Numbered from the stretch's first letter, positions 22,535 through 32,555 are shown. The stretch: 64,000 nt of DNA from Prosthecobacter algae (GCF_039542385.1 NZ_BAABIA010000004.1:310001-374000), one strand, 5' to 3'. A program made the numbers and translations. The notes: generated by a model from the sequence alone, not told the origin.

Positions 22535-25500
22535 TCACGGGCGGCGACGGAGCAGGCCCAGAGCACCCAGCCCAAGAAGCACCAGCATGGCCCTGCCGGG
22601 TTCGGGAATCACGACGATGATGCCATGGCTGGCGAATAAGCTGGTATCCCAGCTCAGGCCACTCCCCGAGATGTCCGGGAGGTCGAGGTCAAAGCCGTTG
22701 TCTTCCGCCCCCGTGCGGTAGGCGCTGCCGAGGTTGTCGGAGAAGGAGTTTCCGGTCGCTGCTCCCCAGTCCAGCAGGTTAAAAATCTGGCCTTCAGCCG
22801 GGACAAAACTCACTGGTAGGACCTGGATTTTGGCCCCTGTCGCCTGATTGATGCTGCCTGCGATGCTTAGCTGGTCGTGGTTGCCCTGTCCGGCGGCATT
22901 GGCCAGGACATAGCTCATGTAGCCTGGGCTGCCCACGGCATTGCCTCCGAAAAAGTCCGTGCTGGTGAAGGTGGCTCCGCTGATTTGCAGGGTGGTCATG
23001 GCCCCGGCCTGTAGGGTGAGGCCCTGCGCCAGGTTCAGCCTGCCCAGCCCACCGGCTGTCGCGGGATCACCGGGGCTCAGACTGCCACCGTTGCCGATGG
23101 TGGTGGCTCCCCCCAGCGTGCCGGTGCCGCCCAGCACCCCGGCACTGACCGTGATGGCTCCCGTGGCCGCGCTTTGGTTGCCATTGATCAGCAGGGTGGT
23201 GCTGCCTGTGAGGGACGTGGGTCCGGTGTAGGTATTGTCACCGCTCAGGATGACAAAGCCGCTGCTGGTGCCATTCACCGTCAATCCATATCCCAGGCCG
23301 CCATCGTCTATCACACCCGTGAAGGACGTGTTGGTGGCGGATTGGTGCGTCAGTGTTCGGGTGCCGGAAGTCAGGGTCACATCCCCAGCGAAAGTGAGCG
23401 TGCGGTTCACGGATCCATTGATGATGGTGGTATCGGCCTGGAAGCGCACATCATTGTGCAGCAGCACATCACCTCCGCTGCTGGCCCGCATGGCTGCACC
23501 GCCAAGAATCAGAGTGCCTGTGCCAAAAGGACCACTGGTGGCTGCCCCCGGTGTTCCCTGAGAGCTCACTTGCGGGATGACAGTGCCCACATACAGGCCG
23601 GTGTTGCCGCTGTAAAGATTCTGCTGGTTGATCACCAAGGTGCCCGTGCCGTAGTAGGAGACACCAGCCGTGCCCGTGATTAGCGAGGTGATGAAGGTGT
23701 TGCCTGCGGAATTGATCGTCACGATGCCTTCGCGGTTGCCGAAGGCGAGGGTGCCTCCGTTGATCGCTAGCCCCGTGCCGCCGGAGAAGAGAATCGCCCC
23801 GCTGGCCACGGTGAGAGTGCGGCCCGAGCTGATGGTGACGGTCGTCGTGGCGCCGTTGACGATCAGGGAATTGATGGACGTGCTGGTGCCAAGTGAGGTG
23901 TTGGCCGTGATGTAGGTGTTGTGACCAGCGGTGAAGGCGTTGCTGGTAAACTCATCCGTCAGGTTCAGCGGGCGCAATCCGGTGCTGGGATCATAGGTCA
24001 CAAAGGTGTTGATCACACCGGTCGCCGTGCCTGTGCCGCCCGTGCCGATGGCGGCTTCGCCCAACAGGTAGGGCACGATCTGAGTGTCTTTGGCCGCTGC
24101 ATTGATGCCCGTATTCAGGGCGGCAGTGGTTCCCACCAGGGCTGGGGCATTGGTCAGCAGGATGCGGGCGATGCTGGCGGTGCCGCTGTTCATGCCGAGG
24201 TTGGTACCATTGACGAGCAGTGTACCGCCATTCGCGGCACGGGTGAACTGGTTGGCCGTCAGCGTGGCGCTCTGGCTGCCGCCAAAACTGACCGTTAGGG
24301 TGGAGCGACGCGGTTCGAGAACCAAGTTGCCCACCGTTTCAGTGGATGCGGCGAGCTCGGATCCCCGATAGACAAAGTTGCCCCCACGGAAGCTGAGGCT
24401 GGCATTGTCTGCCAGACGGTTGCCGCTGTTGTTGTTGGCCCCCACATTGTCCAGTGCGAGGGTGCCGCCATTGAGAATGAGGTTCGTCGAGGCCAGGGCC
24501 CCGCTCGCTCCAAAGGTAGAAACCGCTCCGCCGATCTGCAAGGTGCCTGCATTCACCGTGGTGCTGCCGGTGTAAGTCTGGGCGGCGATGAATGTCTGGG
24601 TACTGTTGCCATTCTTCACCAGAGAAAGCCCGCCGCTGCCATCGCGCAGCCGCCCTGCAAACAGGGAAGTGCCGGTGCTGTCCGAAACAGTCAAGGTCGC
24701 GGGCGCTGTCCCGTTGTTTTCCACAAATAGGACGGCTCCACTCAGGTGGTTGCCCGCAGTGTCCAGCCCGCGCAGGGTCAATGCATGACCGTTGAGATCC
24801 AGTGCCATGCTGACGGTGGCCTGTGTTGCGATGACGGAAAGCCGGCTGCTGGCACTGATGGCATTGTCCACCCCCATCACCAGCCGTGCACCAGCGCCGC
24901 TATTGGCAAAAAGCTGCGTGTCGCCTGTGTAAGTATTGACGTTGTTCAGCACGGTGGTGCCATTGTTGGCCCGGCTGTAAAGGATATTGGTGGTAGCACC
25001 GCCGCTGATGATGCCAGATACGATCAGCGTGCCTCCCGCGCCGCCCCCGAGGCGCGCTTCAGCACCACTCGCTACGATGTTTCCTGCCCATTCAGCCGTG
25101 GCACCGGTGGCGGTTTGCAGGGCTCCGTTGTTGTTGCCACCGGTGCCCGTGATTGAGATGGTTTCCCCGGTCACGACAATGCCATTCGCCAGAGTCACAC
25201 GCGCGCCTGACCCCACCGTGGTGCCACCTGCCGTGCTGCCCAGAGCGGTGTTGCTGGCCACCACGAGTTCATTGTTGGCGATAGCTGAAAGGATCGTGCT
25301 GCCCGTGTAAGTGTTGTTGCCGGAGAGGGTGAGGCCGCCTGTGCCTGACTTGGTGAGGCCAAGTACACCTGTGCCATCCTGAAGGATGCCGCTGAAGGTA
25401 GTGATAGCGCTTTGATTCACCGTCAGCCGGGCCTCGGTGCTGCTGCTGTTGGTGATGAAGCTGCCGCCTGTCCCAGCGGCGGCGCCGGAGCGTGTCAACC

Positions 25501-26470
25501 CGCCCAAGGTCTGATTGAAGCCATTGAGATCGAACACGGAGTCTTCGATCGCGGAGGTGGAGTCCAGGTCCAGGGTGGTGCCCGTCGGTAGTGCATCCGT
25601 GGCCCCCAGTTGCAAGCGCCCGCGGAAGACGGTGGTGCTGCCGTTGTAGGTGTTGCCCGTGCCAGAGATCCGCACCGTGCCCAGGCCTGCGGCGGAGGTG
25701 GTGGCCGAGATGACGAGGTTCCCCGTGTTGCCGTTTTGGATGGGGCCGCTAATGTTCAGAACCCCGCCTCCCAGGCTGCCCAGTCGCCCACCTCCCTGTA
25801 GGTTCACCGTTCCTGCCCAGGTGGCCGTGGCGTTTTCCGCCGTGCGCAGGCCGCCGAAGAAGTCCGTGCCTCCGCCTGCCAAGTTCAGCGTCTCTCCCGT
25901 GATGGTCACCCCGTTTTGCAGTTCCAGTTGCCCGTTAGCCGCGATGGTGGTGGTGCCCGTGCTGTCTCCCAGGGCTCCATTGTTAGCCAGGCTCAGCCGT
26001 CCGGCATTGATCAGGACATTTCCGGAAAACAGGTTTGCCCCCGAAAGCACCAGTGTCCCGGTGCCTTCCTTGGTGATGGCCCCTGCGTTAATCGCCTCGC
26101 TGATGGTCGCCGTCACGCCCGCAGCCGTCGTGATCACGCTGCTGCTGGTGAGGTAGAAAAGGCTGTCGCTATTGGCATCGGCGATGATGTAGCCGTTGCT
26201 GTTGAAGGTCAGGTTGCCCACGGTCAGGTCGCTGGCGATCTCCACGATTTCTCCGGTGCCGCCGAAAATGGCATTGTTCCCGTTGGTCCAGGGCAGGGCT
26301 GCATCCCAGTTAGGGGCCGTTAGGCTCCAGTCATTGTTCAAATTGGCCGGAATCCAGTTCTGGTCGGCAGCCTTCACAGGGGCAGGCCATGGCAGCAGTG
26401 TCGCAAAGGCAATCACAGCCGGGCCAAACGTCTGGGAAATCAAGCTGACCAGTGAAGGACTCTTTTTCAT
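22535..26470 (-). CDS. Secreted autotransporter-associated beta-strand repeat protein with PEP-CTERM anchor
   Basis: About 1311 residues from the ATG at 26470, chosen because it begins a signal peptide (MKKSPSLVSLISQTFGP, ending in PVKAA); the longer frame starting at 26560 adds 30 residues with no signal-like character. The body consists of many autotransporter-associated beta-strand repeats (GTGTLVLSGANLFSG, LTKSGTGGLTLSGNNTYTG, AGTLQIGG). The C terminus is a PEP-CTERM sorting signal: VIPEPGRA, a hydrophobic helix, then RRRP. Such proteins are exported and processed by an exosortase, usually in exopolysaccharide-producing bacteria. It lies 65 bases upstream of the regulator gene on the same strand and could share its transcript. 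Specific function unknown. Confidence 0.88.
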   Translation of the reverse strand: MKKSPSLVSLISQTFGPAVIAFATLLPWPAPVKAADQNWIPANLNNDWSLTAPNWDAALPWTNGNNAIFGGTGEIVEIASDLTVGNLTFNSNGYIIADANSDSLFYLTSSSVITTAAGVTATISEAINAGAITKEGTGTLVLSGANLFSGNVLINAGRLSLANNGALGDSTGTTTIAANGQLELQNGVTITGETLNLAGGGTDFFGGLRTAENATATWAGTVNLQGGGRLGSLGGGVLNISGPIQNGNTGNLVISATTSAAGLGTVRISGTGNTYNGSTTVFRGRLQLGATDALPTGTTLDLDSTSAIEDSVFDLNGFNQTLGGLTRSGAAAGTGGSFITNSSSTEARLTVNQSAITTFSGILQDGTGVLGLTKSGTGGLTLSGNNTYTGSTILSAIANNELVVASNTALGSTAGGTTVGSGARVTLANGIVVTGETISITGTGGNNNGALQTATGATAEWAGNIVASGAEARLGGGAGGTLIVSGIISGGATTNILYSRANNGTTVLNNVNTYTGDTQLFANSGAGARLVMGVDNAISASSRLSVIATQATVSMALDLNGHALTLRGLDTAGNHLSGAVLFVENNGTAPATLTVSDSTGTSLFAGRLRDGSGGLSLVKNGNSTQTFIAAQTYTGSTTVNAGTLQIGGAVSTFGASGALASTNLILNGGTLALDNVGANNNSGNRLADNASLSFRGGNFVYRGSELAASTETVGNLVLEPRRSTLTVSFGGSQSATLTANQFTRAANGGTLLVNGTNLGMNSGTASIARILLTNAPALVGTTAALNTGINAAAKDTQIVPYLLGEAAIGTGGTGTATGVINTFVTYDPSTGLRPLNLTDEFTSNAFTAGHNTYITANTSLGTSTSINSLIVNGATTTVTISSGRTLTVASGAILFSGGTGLAINGGTLAFGNREGIVTINSAGNTFITSLITGTAGVSYYGTGTLVINQQNLYSGNTGLYVGTVIPQVSSQGTPGAATSGPFGTGTLILGGAAMRASSGGDVLLHNDVRFQADTTIINGSVNRTLTFAGDVTLTSGTRTLTHQSATNTSFTGVIDDGGLGYGLTVNGTSSGFVILSGDNTYTGPTSLTGSTTLLINGNQSAATGAITVSAGVLGGTGTLGGATTIGNGGSLSPGDPATAGGLGRLNLAQGLTLQAGAMTTLQISGATFTSTDFFGGNAVGSPGYMSYVLANAAGQGNHDQLSIAGSINQATGAKIQVLPVSFVPAEGQIFNLLDWGAATGNSFSDNLGSAYRTGAEDNGFDLDLPDISGSGLSWDTSLFASHGIIVVIPEPGRAMLVLLGLGALGLLRRRP

Positions 26471-26636
26471 GGGGGACCAAAAGGATAGAGCCCTGCGAAT
26501 CCAGAGCCAAGAAGAATTCAGGCCGCCTGGGAGGAATAAAGATTCTGCCCAAACGTCCATTCTTCCCGATCTTTTTCAGCAACAAGTTTGACACGCCGAA
26601 ATCTAGAGGCGTAACCTCTTACCAATCATCACTTCA

Positions 26637-27800
26637 ATGCGCACGCCGCCCCCCCTGCTCCCGGAGAAGGAATTCCGCTCTCACGCCCCCGGCTTTTGGA
26701 AGGAAAAAAAAATAGCCCCCCAGGACTGGAATTCATCCGCCTGGCAGCTCCGCAACCGGGTGACCACCCTCGCCGGACTGGAAGAGCACATCACCCTCAC
26801 GGACGAGGAGCGCGCCGGCGTTCTCCTCAGTGGCAACAAGCTGGCCATGGCCATCACGCCACACTATTTTAATCTGATCGATCCGGATGACATCGAGGAT
26901 CCCATCCGTCGTCAGGTCATTCCCCGGATTGAGGAAACCTGGGAAGATCCGGATGAAATGGCCGATCCCTGTGGGGAAGATAGCCACATGCCTGTCCCTG
27001 GGCTGGTGCATCGTTACCCAGACCGCGTCCTCTTCCTGGTGACGGACCGCTGCGCCAGCTACTGCCGCTACTGCACCCGCAGCCGTGTCGTCAGCGGTGT
27101 GGGCGAGCAGGAACTGCACACCGACTACGAAGCCGTCTTCCGTTACCTCGAAAAACACGACGAAGTCCGCGACGTGCTGCTCAGCGGCGGTGACCCGCTG
27201 CTGTTCAGCGATGGGAAGCTGGAGGCCATCCTCAAGCGTCTCCGCTCCATTCCCCATATCGAGTTTCTGCGCATCGGCAGCCGCGTCCCCATCTTCCTGC
27301 CCCAGCGCATCACGCCGGAGCTCTGCCAGATGTTGCAAAAGTATCACCCCCTCTGGCTCAGCATCCATACTAACCATCCGCGCGAGCTCACCACCGAGGT
27401 GAAGACTGGCCTGGAAATGCTGGCCAACCACGGTGTGCCCCTCGGCAATCAGAGCGTTCTGCTGCGCGGCGTCAATGACGATGCCAATGTCATGAAGTCG
27501 CTCGTTCACAAGCTGCTCATGTGCCGTGTGCGTCCGTATTACCTTTATCAGTGCGACCTCATTCAGGGCAGCTCCCACCTCCGTGCCAGCGTCAATACCG
27601 GCGTGGAAATCATCGAGCAGCTTCGCGGCCACACCACCGGGTACGGCGTGCCGCAGTTCGTCATTGATGCCCCCGGCGGCGGTGGCAAGGTGCCCGTGAA
27701 CCCCGACTACGTCCTTCTTCGGGATGAGCAGCGCACGCTCATCCGCAACTTTGAAGGTCGCACGTTTGAGTATCCGGAGCCGGCCATGGTCCGGGCCTGA
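26637..27800 (+). CDS. KamA-family radical SAM lysine aminomutase
   Basis: A 387-residue radical SAM enzyme of the lysine 2,3-aminomutase family, converting L-lysine to a beta-lysine with SAM, a [4Fe-4S] cluster and PLP. The cluster motif is Cys139-x3-Cys143-x2-Cys146 (CASYCRYC). LLSGGDPLL is the SAM-binding GGD equivalent. The PLP lysine is expected in PGGGGKVPVNPDY. The length lies between EpmB (about 340), which modifies elongation factor P, and true KamA (about 415 or more), so the free-lysine or EF-P role cannot be decided; no epmA or efp is in the window. It is divergent from the PEP-CTERM gene and ends before a strong terminator. Confidence 0.9.
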   Translation: MRTPPPLLPEKEFRSHAPGFWKEKKIAPQDWNSSAWQLRNRVTTLAGLEEHITLTDEERAGVLLSGNKLAMAITPHYFNLIDPDDIEDPIRRQVIPRIEETWEDPDEMADPCGEDSHMPVPGLVHRYPDRVLFLVTDRCASYCRYCTRSRVVSGVGEQELHTDYEAVFRYLEKHDEVRDVLLSGGDPLLFSDGKLEAILKRLRSIPHIEFLRIGSRVPIFLPQRITPELCQMLQKYHPLWLSIHTNHPRELTTEVKTGLEMLANHGVPLGNQSVLLRGVNDDANVMKSLVHKLLMCRVRPYYLYQCDLIQGSSHLRASVNTGVEIIEQLRGHTTGYGVPQFVIDAPGGGGKVPVNPDYVLLRDEQRTLIRNFEGRTFEYPEPAMVRA

Positions 27801-27831
27801 CCCATCCCAAAAGTATCCTCGGAACCCGTTC

Positions 27832-27874
27832 ATGCCCGCCAGAGGTTACTCACCTCTTCGCGGGCATTTTTCTC
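27832..27874 (+). terminator. Rho-independent terminator after the KamA-family gene
   Basis: The stem ATGCCCGC/GCGGGCAT is extended by AGAGG/CCTCT around a 7-base loop and followed by TTTTCTCTC. It lies 32 bases after the stop at 27800. Confidence 0.85.
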
Positions 27875-27915
27875 TCGCAAGCTGCGGCCCATCCTTGCGT
27901 TTACTCGGTCCTGTC

Positions 27916-28788
27916 ATGACCCGCCTCTTTCTTTTGCTGACCCTTGTTGCCCTGGCTTTGCCATCGCTGAATGCGCAGACCAAAAAGCCGGACCCTGTGG
28001 ATGAGCTGGCGGCCAAACTTGCCCCGTCCCGGACGGTCGTTTACAAGAAAGTCGGCGACCGCGAGCTTGCCTTGCACGTCTTTGAGCCAGAGGGCCACAA
28101 GGCCACCGATACGCGGCCCTGTTTTGTCAGCATTCATGGCGGTGGCTGGACCGGTGGCAACCCGCAGCGCATGTACCCCTTTGCCGCGCATTACATGAAG
28201 CAGGGGCTGGTGGGCATCAGCGTGCAGTACCGCCTGCATCAGGCCAAGGCCGGCCTGACGGTTTTTGACTGCGTCAAAGACGCGCGCAGTGCCATCCGCT
28301 ACCTCCGTGCCCATGCCCAGGAGTTCGGCATTGATCCCCAGAAAATCATCGTCAGTGGTGGCTCCGCCGGTGGTCACCTGGCTGTAGCCACCGCCCTCTT
28401 TGACGGGGTGAATGAAGAGGGGGAAGACCTCTCCGTCTCGCCCCGGCCTAATGCGCTGGTGCTTCTGTTTCCCGTGATTGACTGCTCTAAGGAAGGTTAT
28501 GGCCAGGCCAAAATCGGCGACCGCTGGCACGAAATCTCTCCCGTTCACCATGTGCGAGCCGGGGTGCCTCCCACCCTCACCTTCCATGGCACGGGCGATA
28601 CGGTGACTCCCTTCGCCGGAGCCAAGGCTTTTCATGAATCCATGCAAAAGCTGGGCAACCGCAGCGAACTCGTCGTCAATGAAGGCGGCGTCCACGGCTA
28701 CCTCATGCGCGACCGTACCCTGCTGGACGATACCCTGGCCCGCAGCGATGCCTTCCTCGCATCGCTGGGCCTGCTGCCGAAACCCTGA
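27916..28788 (+). CDS. Secreted alpha/beta hydrolase (BD-FAE-like esterase)
   Basis: A 290-residue exported esterase, paralogue of the gene at 10151. The ATG at 27916 is chosen because it starts the signal peptide (MTRLFLLLTLVALALPSLNAQ); the longer frame runs back through the terminator. HGGGW is the oxyanion hole (His74), Ser150 in GGSAGGH is the nucleophile, GTGDTVTP holds the acid and GGVHGY the His. It probably deacetylates or de-esterifies polysaccharide. It follows a strong terminator, so it has its own promoter. Confidence 0.9.
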   Translation: MTRLFLLLTLVALALPSLNAQTKKPDPVDELAAKLAPSRTVVYKKVGDRELALHVFEPEGHKATDTRPCFVSIHGGGWTGGNPQRMYPFAAHYMKQGLVGISVQYRLHQAKAGLTVFDCVKDARSAIRYLRAHAQEFGIDPQKIIVSGGSAGGHLAVATALFDGVNEEGEDLSVSPRPNALVLLFPVIDCSKEGYGQAKIGDRWHEISPVHHVRAGVPPTLTFHGTGDTVTPFAGAKAFHESMQKLGNRSELVVNEGGVHGYLMRDRTLLDDTLARSDAFLASLGLLPKP

Positions 28789-29270
28789 AGCTGGATAATC
28801 CTGACAGACGGCGGATTGTAGCCTAACAAACGATGGCGGTGCTGCTTGCGGGCAGGAGCTAATCGTTAAAAACGGAAATGGAAAAGTTGTCGGAGATCCA
28901 GGATATCTGCGCAATGGGCTGAGGGTGGGCAAAACGTTGACTTGGGCAGCTCACCCTGCGGGTGATATGGCATTGAGAGGAGCGTGGTCACTCTTGACCG
29001 CATCCTAAAACCATACGACGAAGTCGCCTAACTCACAAAGCGTCTTGAATGGAAGAAGATGTGTTGGTTCGTCACCTTCATTGAATAGTGTGACGGCTGC
29101 GCCGCATCTTGTTTCGATTTGCGGAGAAGAGTCTCCGCGCTCCCCTCGGGCGGCTGCACCGCAAGGAAAAAGATACTTCTCATTCCCGTTTTTAGGCTGA
29201 AAAGGGCTGCTCAGGGATCTGCGCATTCTTCGTCATATTTGGGCCGCTTCGGACGTTGGTCCTTTCGCCC
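28789..29270. other. Non-coding intergenic stretch
   Basis: No convincing gene. It contains one copy of the recurrent 9-mer GCCTAACAA (28821-28829) and a further GCCTAAC (29024-29030). A minus-strand open frame at 29005-29226 has no recognisable domain or start context and is low-complexity in its first half. Confidence 0.5.
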
Positions 29271-30017
29271 ATGACAAAACTGTTTTGCATCCTCGCGTTT
29301 TCGCTGACCACCCTCACGGCTTTGGCCTTGGAGGATCAACCCACCCTCATGACCACTCGTGGCAAGCTGCTGGTGGACCAGAACTTTTCGCAGCCGCTGA
29401 AACCCTTCGATGGCAAGTCGAACGGATTTGCCTCGGGCTTTTCCGGCTGGCGCTGGAATGCCGTGCCTCGCGGTGGCAAGTGGGCCGTGGAAAATGGCGT
29501 GTTCACGGGTCGCGAAACGGCGGAGGTGAAGCACCCGGCCACGGCCTCTTATGGCTTTCTTTACAAGAACGTCGTCATCCAATGTGAGGTGCGCATGAAC
29601 AATGTGCCGCTGGCTGGCCGCAAGTATCGCAGCCTCAGCGTGCGCACCGTGGATGCCAAAGACTACGTCTGCAGCATTCACATGAATGAAGGCGGCTTTC
29701 GCATCACCAAGGATGACAACGACCATGCTGGCCCTGACAAATCCGTCCCGCTGGGTGCTGCCAAAGTGCCTCTCAAACTCGATGAATGGCACACGGTTGT
29801 CTTTGAGGTGCTGGGCAATGAAATGGTCGGCACGGTGGATGGCCAAAGTCTCACCGGCAGCCACGACTTGATTGACCGTGAAAAGCACAGTCTCATGTTT
29901 GTCATGGGTGTCGAGGGCAGTGTGCGCCATCTCAAGGTGTGGGAGGCTGCGCCCAACCCAGACTGGGCAAAAAACAAAACCAAGGTCCAGGCGGCTGCCG
30001 TTCCTGCCAAACCTTGA
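29271..30017 (+). CDS. Secreted DUF1080-like (concanavalin-fold) protein
   Basis: A 248-residue exported protein. The ATG at 29271 starts the signal peptide (MTKLFCILAFSLTTLTALA). The mature part looks like a jelly-roll of the DUF1080 / 3-keto-disaccharide hydrolase-like group common in Planctomycetes and Verrucomicrobia: W.WNAVPRGGKWAVENGVFTG, then GFLYKNVVIQCEVRMN, then LDEWHTVVFEVLGNEM. The enzyme activity, if any, is unknown. It is followed by a strong bidirectional terminator. Confidence 0.75.
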   Translation: MTKLFCILAFSLTTLTALALEDQPTLMTTRGKLLVDQNFSQPLKPFDGKSNGFASGFSGWRWNAVPRGGKWAVENGVFTGRETAEVKHPATASYGFLYKNVVIQCEVRMNNVPLAGRKYRSLSVRTVDAKDYVCSIHMNEGGFRITKDDNDHAGPDKSVPLGAAKVPLKLDEWHTVVFEVLGNEMVGTVDGQSLTGSHDLIDREKHSLMFVMGVEGSVRHLKVWEAAPNPDWAKNKTKVQAAAVPAKP

Positions 30018-30021
30018 TCAC

Positions 30022-30066
30022 AAAAAAATCCCCGGTCATTGCAAAGAATGGCCGGGGATTTTTGTG
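30022..30066. terminator. Bidirectional terminator between convergent genes
   Basis: AAAATCCCCGGTCATT and AATGGCCGGGGATTTTT form a long stem around a short loop, with A and T tracts on both sides. It serves the DUF1080-like gene (plus) and the YcgQ-like gene (minus). Confidence 0.9.
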
Positions 30067-30091
30067 GTTAGGAATCGTGCCCTGCAGGTGA

Positions 30092-31372
30092 TCAGTAGAT
30101 CATCGTGTTATCGGGGGCGGTGGTCTCTTCAATGCTCGTGGCTTTGATGACTGGGATGGTCTGGTCGCCATCCTTCTCATAGCTCATGATGCCGGAGATT
30201 TTCACCCAGGTCATTTCTTTGAAGTCGGGTGCCTTTTTGCCAAAGTCCACAGGCACCGAGTAGGGGCGGGCATCCGCCGCGCAGCACTGCACCAGCATGC
30301 GGAAGATGCGCAGGCGGTGGCCGTCGGCATTGTTCACCTTTTCAGGCAGCACCTGGGCGGTCGTCTCGATCGGCTGGCCCGTGATCACACGCTGCACTTC
30401 CAGGTCGCCGCCGGTGTAGTAGATCTCCGGCACCTGAAGGACAAATTCGCCTTTGCTGTTTTGCTCGATCTGCTGCTTGAGGTCTTCCAGGGTGAAGCTG
30501 CCATAGCTCTGGGCTTCCTTCGGTGGAGCTGAGGAGGCCTTAGCTACGGCTTCGGGATCATTAAATTTGTCAGGAGCGGGCAGGGGAGTGTCGGGCATCG
30601 GCACCGGCTTGGGGGCCGCACGGCTCGGTTTGGAGCCGTCCCCACGCAGGGTGAATTCATCAGCCCGTGCGGTAGAGTTGTAATTTTGGTTATACACCCC
30701 TTTATTCATCACCGCATTGGCACTGTAGCGGTCGGGTGATTTGATGGCCGCCCAGGTAATGGGGGCTGCCAGGATCAGGATGGCCACCAGCCTGCCAGTC
30801 CACCCGCTTTCTTCCAGGATGCCGTGGCCGTGATGGTCGTGCGGCGCGTGTACATGGTCGTGGCTATGATCATGGCCGCAGCCGGATTTGGCCGCATGAC
30901 CGTGATCATGATCACCGCCATGGGCGTGTGCGTGGTCATGGCCGCAGCCTTCATGATGAGCCTGGTCATGTGCGTGATCGTGCCCACAGCCTTCATGATG
31001 CACGTGGCCATGGTCATGCCCGCAACCTTCATGATGCACATGCTCGTGTTTGTGGTCATGATCATGCCCGCAGCCGCTTTTGGCTTCTTTGGAGTGATCA
31101 TGGCCGCAGTCCTTGTCGTGGTCGTGACCACAGCCGCCTGCCCCATGGTCGTGGCCTTCGCAGCCGGCGACTTCGGACCCCATGGTCAGCAGATTGAACA
31201 GGCCCATGATGGCCAGGCCGATGCCCGTGTACAAAACCATCGGACGGAAGATGCCGTCGCCCGGGAGGTACTCGTTCACACGGCCCGAGTAATGGAAATA
31301 CAGCAGCACGGCGCTCCAGAGGAGCAGCAGAGCAATGCTGATGAGATGGGTGAAAGTGCGGGTTCCGCTCAT
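30092..31372 (-). CDS. YcgQ/TIGR03943-family permease subunit with a His/Cys-rich metal-binding loop
   Basis: A 426-residue membrane protein. Two N-terminal helices and a third ([18 protein letters not shown]) flank a loop of about 110 residues made almost only of His, Asp, Gly and Cys, with CGHDH seven times. The C-terminal DUF1980-like domain ([28 protein letters not shown]) is typical of TIGR03943. These proteins pair with the DUF318 permease encoded 27 bases upstream. The loop would bind many divalent metal ions (Zn, Ni, Co or Cu), suggesting metal transport or buffering. Family members usually lack such a large insert. Confidence 0.85.
   Translation of the reverse strand: MSGTRTFTHLISIALLLLWSAVLLYFHYSGRVNEYLPGDGIFRPMVLYTGIGLAIMGLFNLLTMGSEVAGCEGHDHGAGGCGHDHDKDCGHDHSKEAKSGCGHDHDHKHEHVHHEGCGHDHGHVHHEGCGHDHAHDQAHHEGCGHDHAHAHGGDHDHGHAAKSGCGHDHSHDHVHAPHDHHGHGILEESGWTGRLVAILILAAPITWAAIKSPDRYSANAVMNKGVYNQNYNSTARADEFTLRGDGSKPSRAAPKPVPMPDTPLPAPDKFNDPEAVAKASSAPPKEAQSYGSFTLEDLKQQIEQNSKGEFVLQVPEIYYTGGDLEVQRVITGQPIETTAQVLPEKVNNADGHRLRIFRMLVQCCAADARPYSVPVDFGKKAPDFKEMTWVKISGIMSYEKDGDQTIPVIKATSIEETTAPDNTMIY
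30814..31156 (-). repeat. Low-complexity repeat encoding the His/Cys-rich loop
   Basis: Degenerate short tandem repeats based on CATGATCATGGCCGCAG-like units encode GCGHDH, HHEG and similar peptides. Antisense frames here look Met/Val-rich and are artefacts of the composition. Confidence 0.8.
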
Positions 31373-31399
31373 GGGATGAGAATGGGCTGAAGGCTGAGA

Positions 31400-32434
31400 T
31401 TACTTGGAAGGAAAAGCGGCAAACGGAGCGGTGATAAGCTCCCAGAATTTTTCAGGAAAGGCGCGGGGATCGGTGACGAAAAGCATCATCGGCCCGGAAA
31501 GCAGCGCGATGAGGATGAACGTGCCGAGCAGCATGGCGATGACCATGCGGCGTTTGAATACGGCAGCGTACATGAACATCAGCTTGATGTCCATCATTGG
31601 GCCAAAGACCAGGAAGGCCAGTTTGGCCGCCATGGAGAAGGACGCCATAGGCGCGGCGATGAAGGCATCCGACGTGCTGCATAGTGACAATACGAAGGCC
31701 AGCCCCATGATGGACGGAATGGCGGCCAGTTCATTGCCTGCCACGCTATCCAGCAGGCTCTGGTCCACCTGCGTATTGAAGACGGAGGTGATGATGACCC
31801 CGATGGTGAAGTACATCCCGGTATCCAGGAAGTCACCCATCGCGGTGCGGAAGGCGTGCACCAGACGGGCATTGAAGCTGGCCTTCGGCGCGTGCCCGTG
31901 GGCATTTTCTGCAGCGGAGTCCTCGATGTCCTGGGCGATGCTGGATTTCAGCACTTGGGCGGGTTTGAAGCGCAGGACGATGAGACCGATGGTGACGGCC
32001 ACCAGGTAGCCCAGGGCCAGCCGTGAGATGGTCATGGTGGCATTGCCGATGGTGGCCCAGCCGGTCACTTTTTCGAATTCCTTGAAAGCCGTCAGCGTAC
32101 TCACCGCCACGATGGGGTTCATGATCGGCGCGGACAGCATGTATGAGAGCGCACAGGAAAGCGGCAGCCCCTTTTTCACCAGCCGCCGAATCACCGGCAC
32201 CACCGCGCATTCGCAGACGGGAAAGATCAGACCCAGAAAGCCTGCCATCAGGGTGGACAATACCTTGTTTTTGGGCAGTACCCGCTCCAGGAGCTTGGCG
32301 GGCAAAAAGGCATCAATCAGTCCTGAAAGCAGGGTGCCGATCATGATGTAGGGAGCACCTTCGAAAAGAATGCTCAGAAAGGCCATCAGGACATCTCCAA
32401 AGGGACTGGGTTCGGGCAAGGCAGCTAAAATCAT
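31400..32434 (-). CDS. DUF318/YcgR-family permease
   Basis: A 344-residue permease with about eight membrane helices. Family motifs are FEGAPYIMIGTLLSG near the N terminus, FPVCECAVVPVIRRLVKKG (CE motif) and the internally repeated LCSTSDAFIAAPM. These are DUF318 (YraQ/ArsP-like) hallmarks, where the Cys and Ser residues line the substrate path. The partner YcgQ-like subunit follows 27 bases later. The cargo is not known; the His-rich partner points to a metal. Confidence 0.88.
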   Translation of the reverse strand: MILAALPEPSPFGDVLMAFLSILFEGAPYIMIGTLLSGLIDAFLPAKLLERVLPKNKVLSTLMAGFLGLIFPVCECAVVPVIRRLVKKGLPLSCALSYMLSAPIMNPIVAVSTLTAFKEFEKVTGWATIGNATMTISRLALGYLVAVTIGLIVLRFKPAQVLKSSIAQDIEDSAAENAHGHAPKASFNARLVHAFRTAMGDFLDTGMYFTIGVIITSVFNTQVDQSLLDSVAGNELAAIPSIMGLAFVLSLCSTSDAFIAAPMASFSMAAKLAFLVFGPMMDIKLMFMYAAVFKRRMVIAMLLGTFILIALLSGPMMLFVTDPRAFPEKFWELITAPFAAFPSK

Positions 32435-32555
32435 GCAGTAGCTGCTTTAAACGTGCGTCGCTGCCCGGTTCAAGCGGTAAACCTTCACCCTGAACAATTC
32501 AGGCGCAGAAATTCGCCCTCGGCAGGTGACAGTCCTGGCAGAAAAGCTAGCCCGC

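Noticed and set aside
29005..29226. 73-codon minus-strand frame in an intergenic region
   Set aside because: No ribosome-binding site, no recognisable domain, and low-complexity sequence.
30824..31390. Plus-strand frame rich in Met, Val and Ala opposite the His-rich loop
   Set aside because: It arises from the CATGATC-type repeat composition; the His/Cys reading makes sense as part of a known family.
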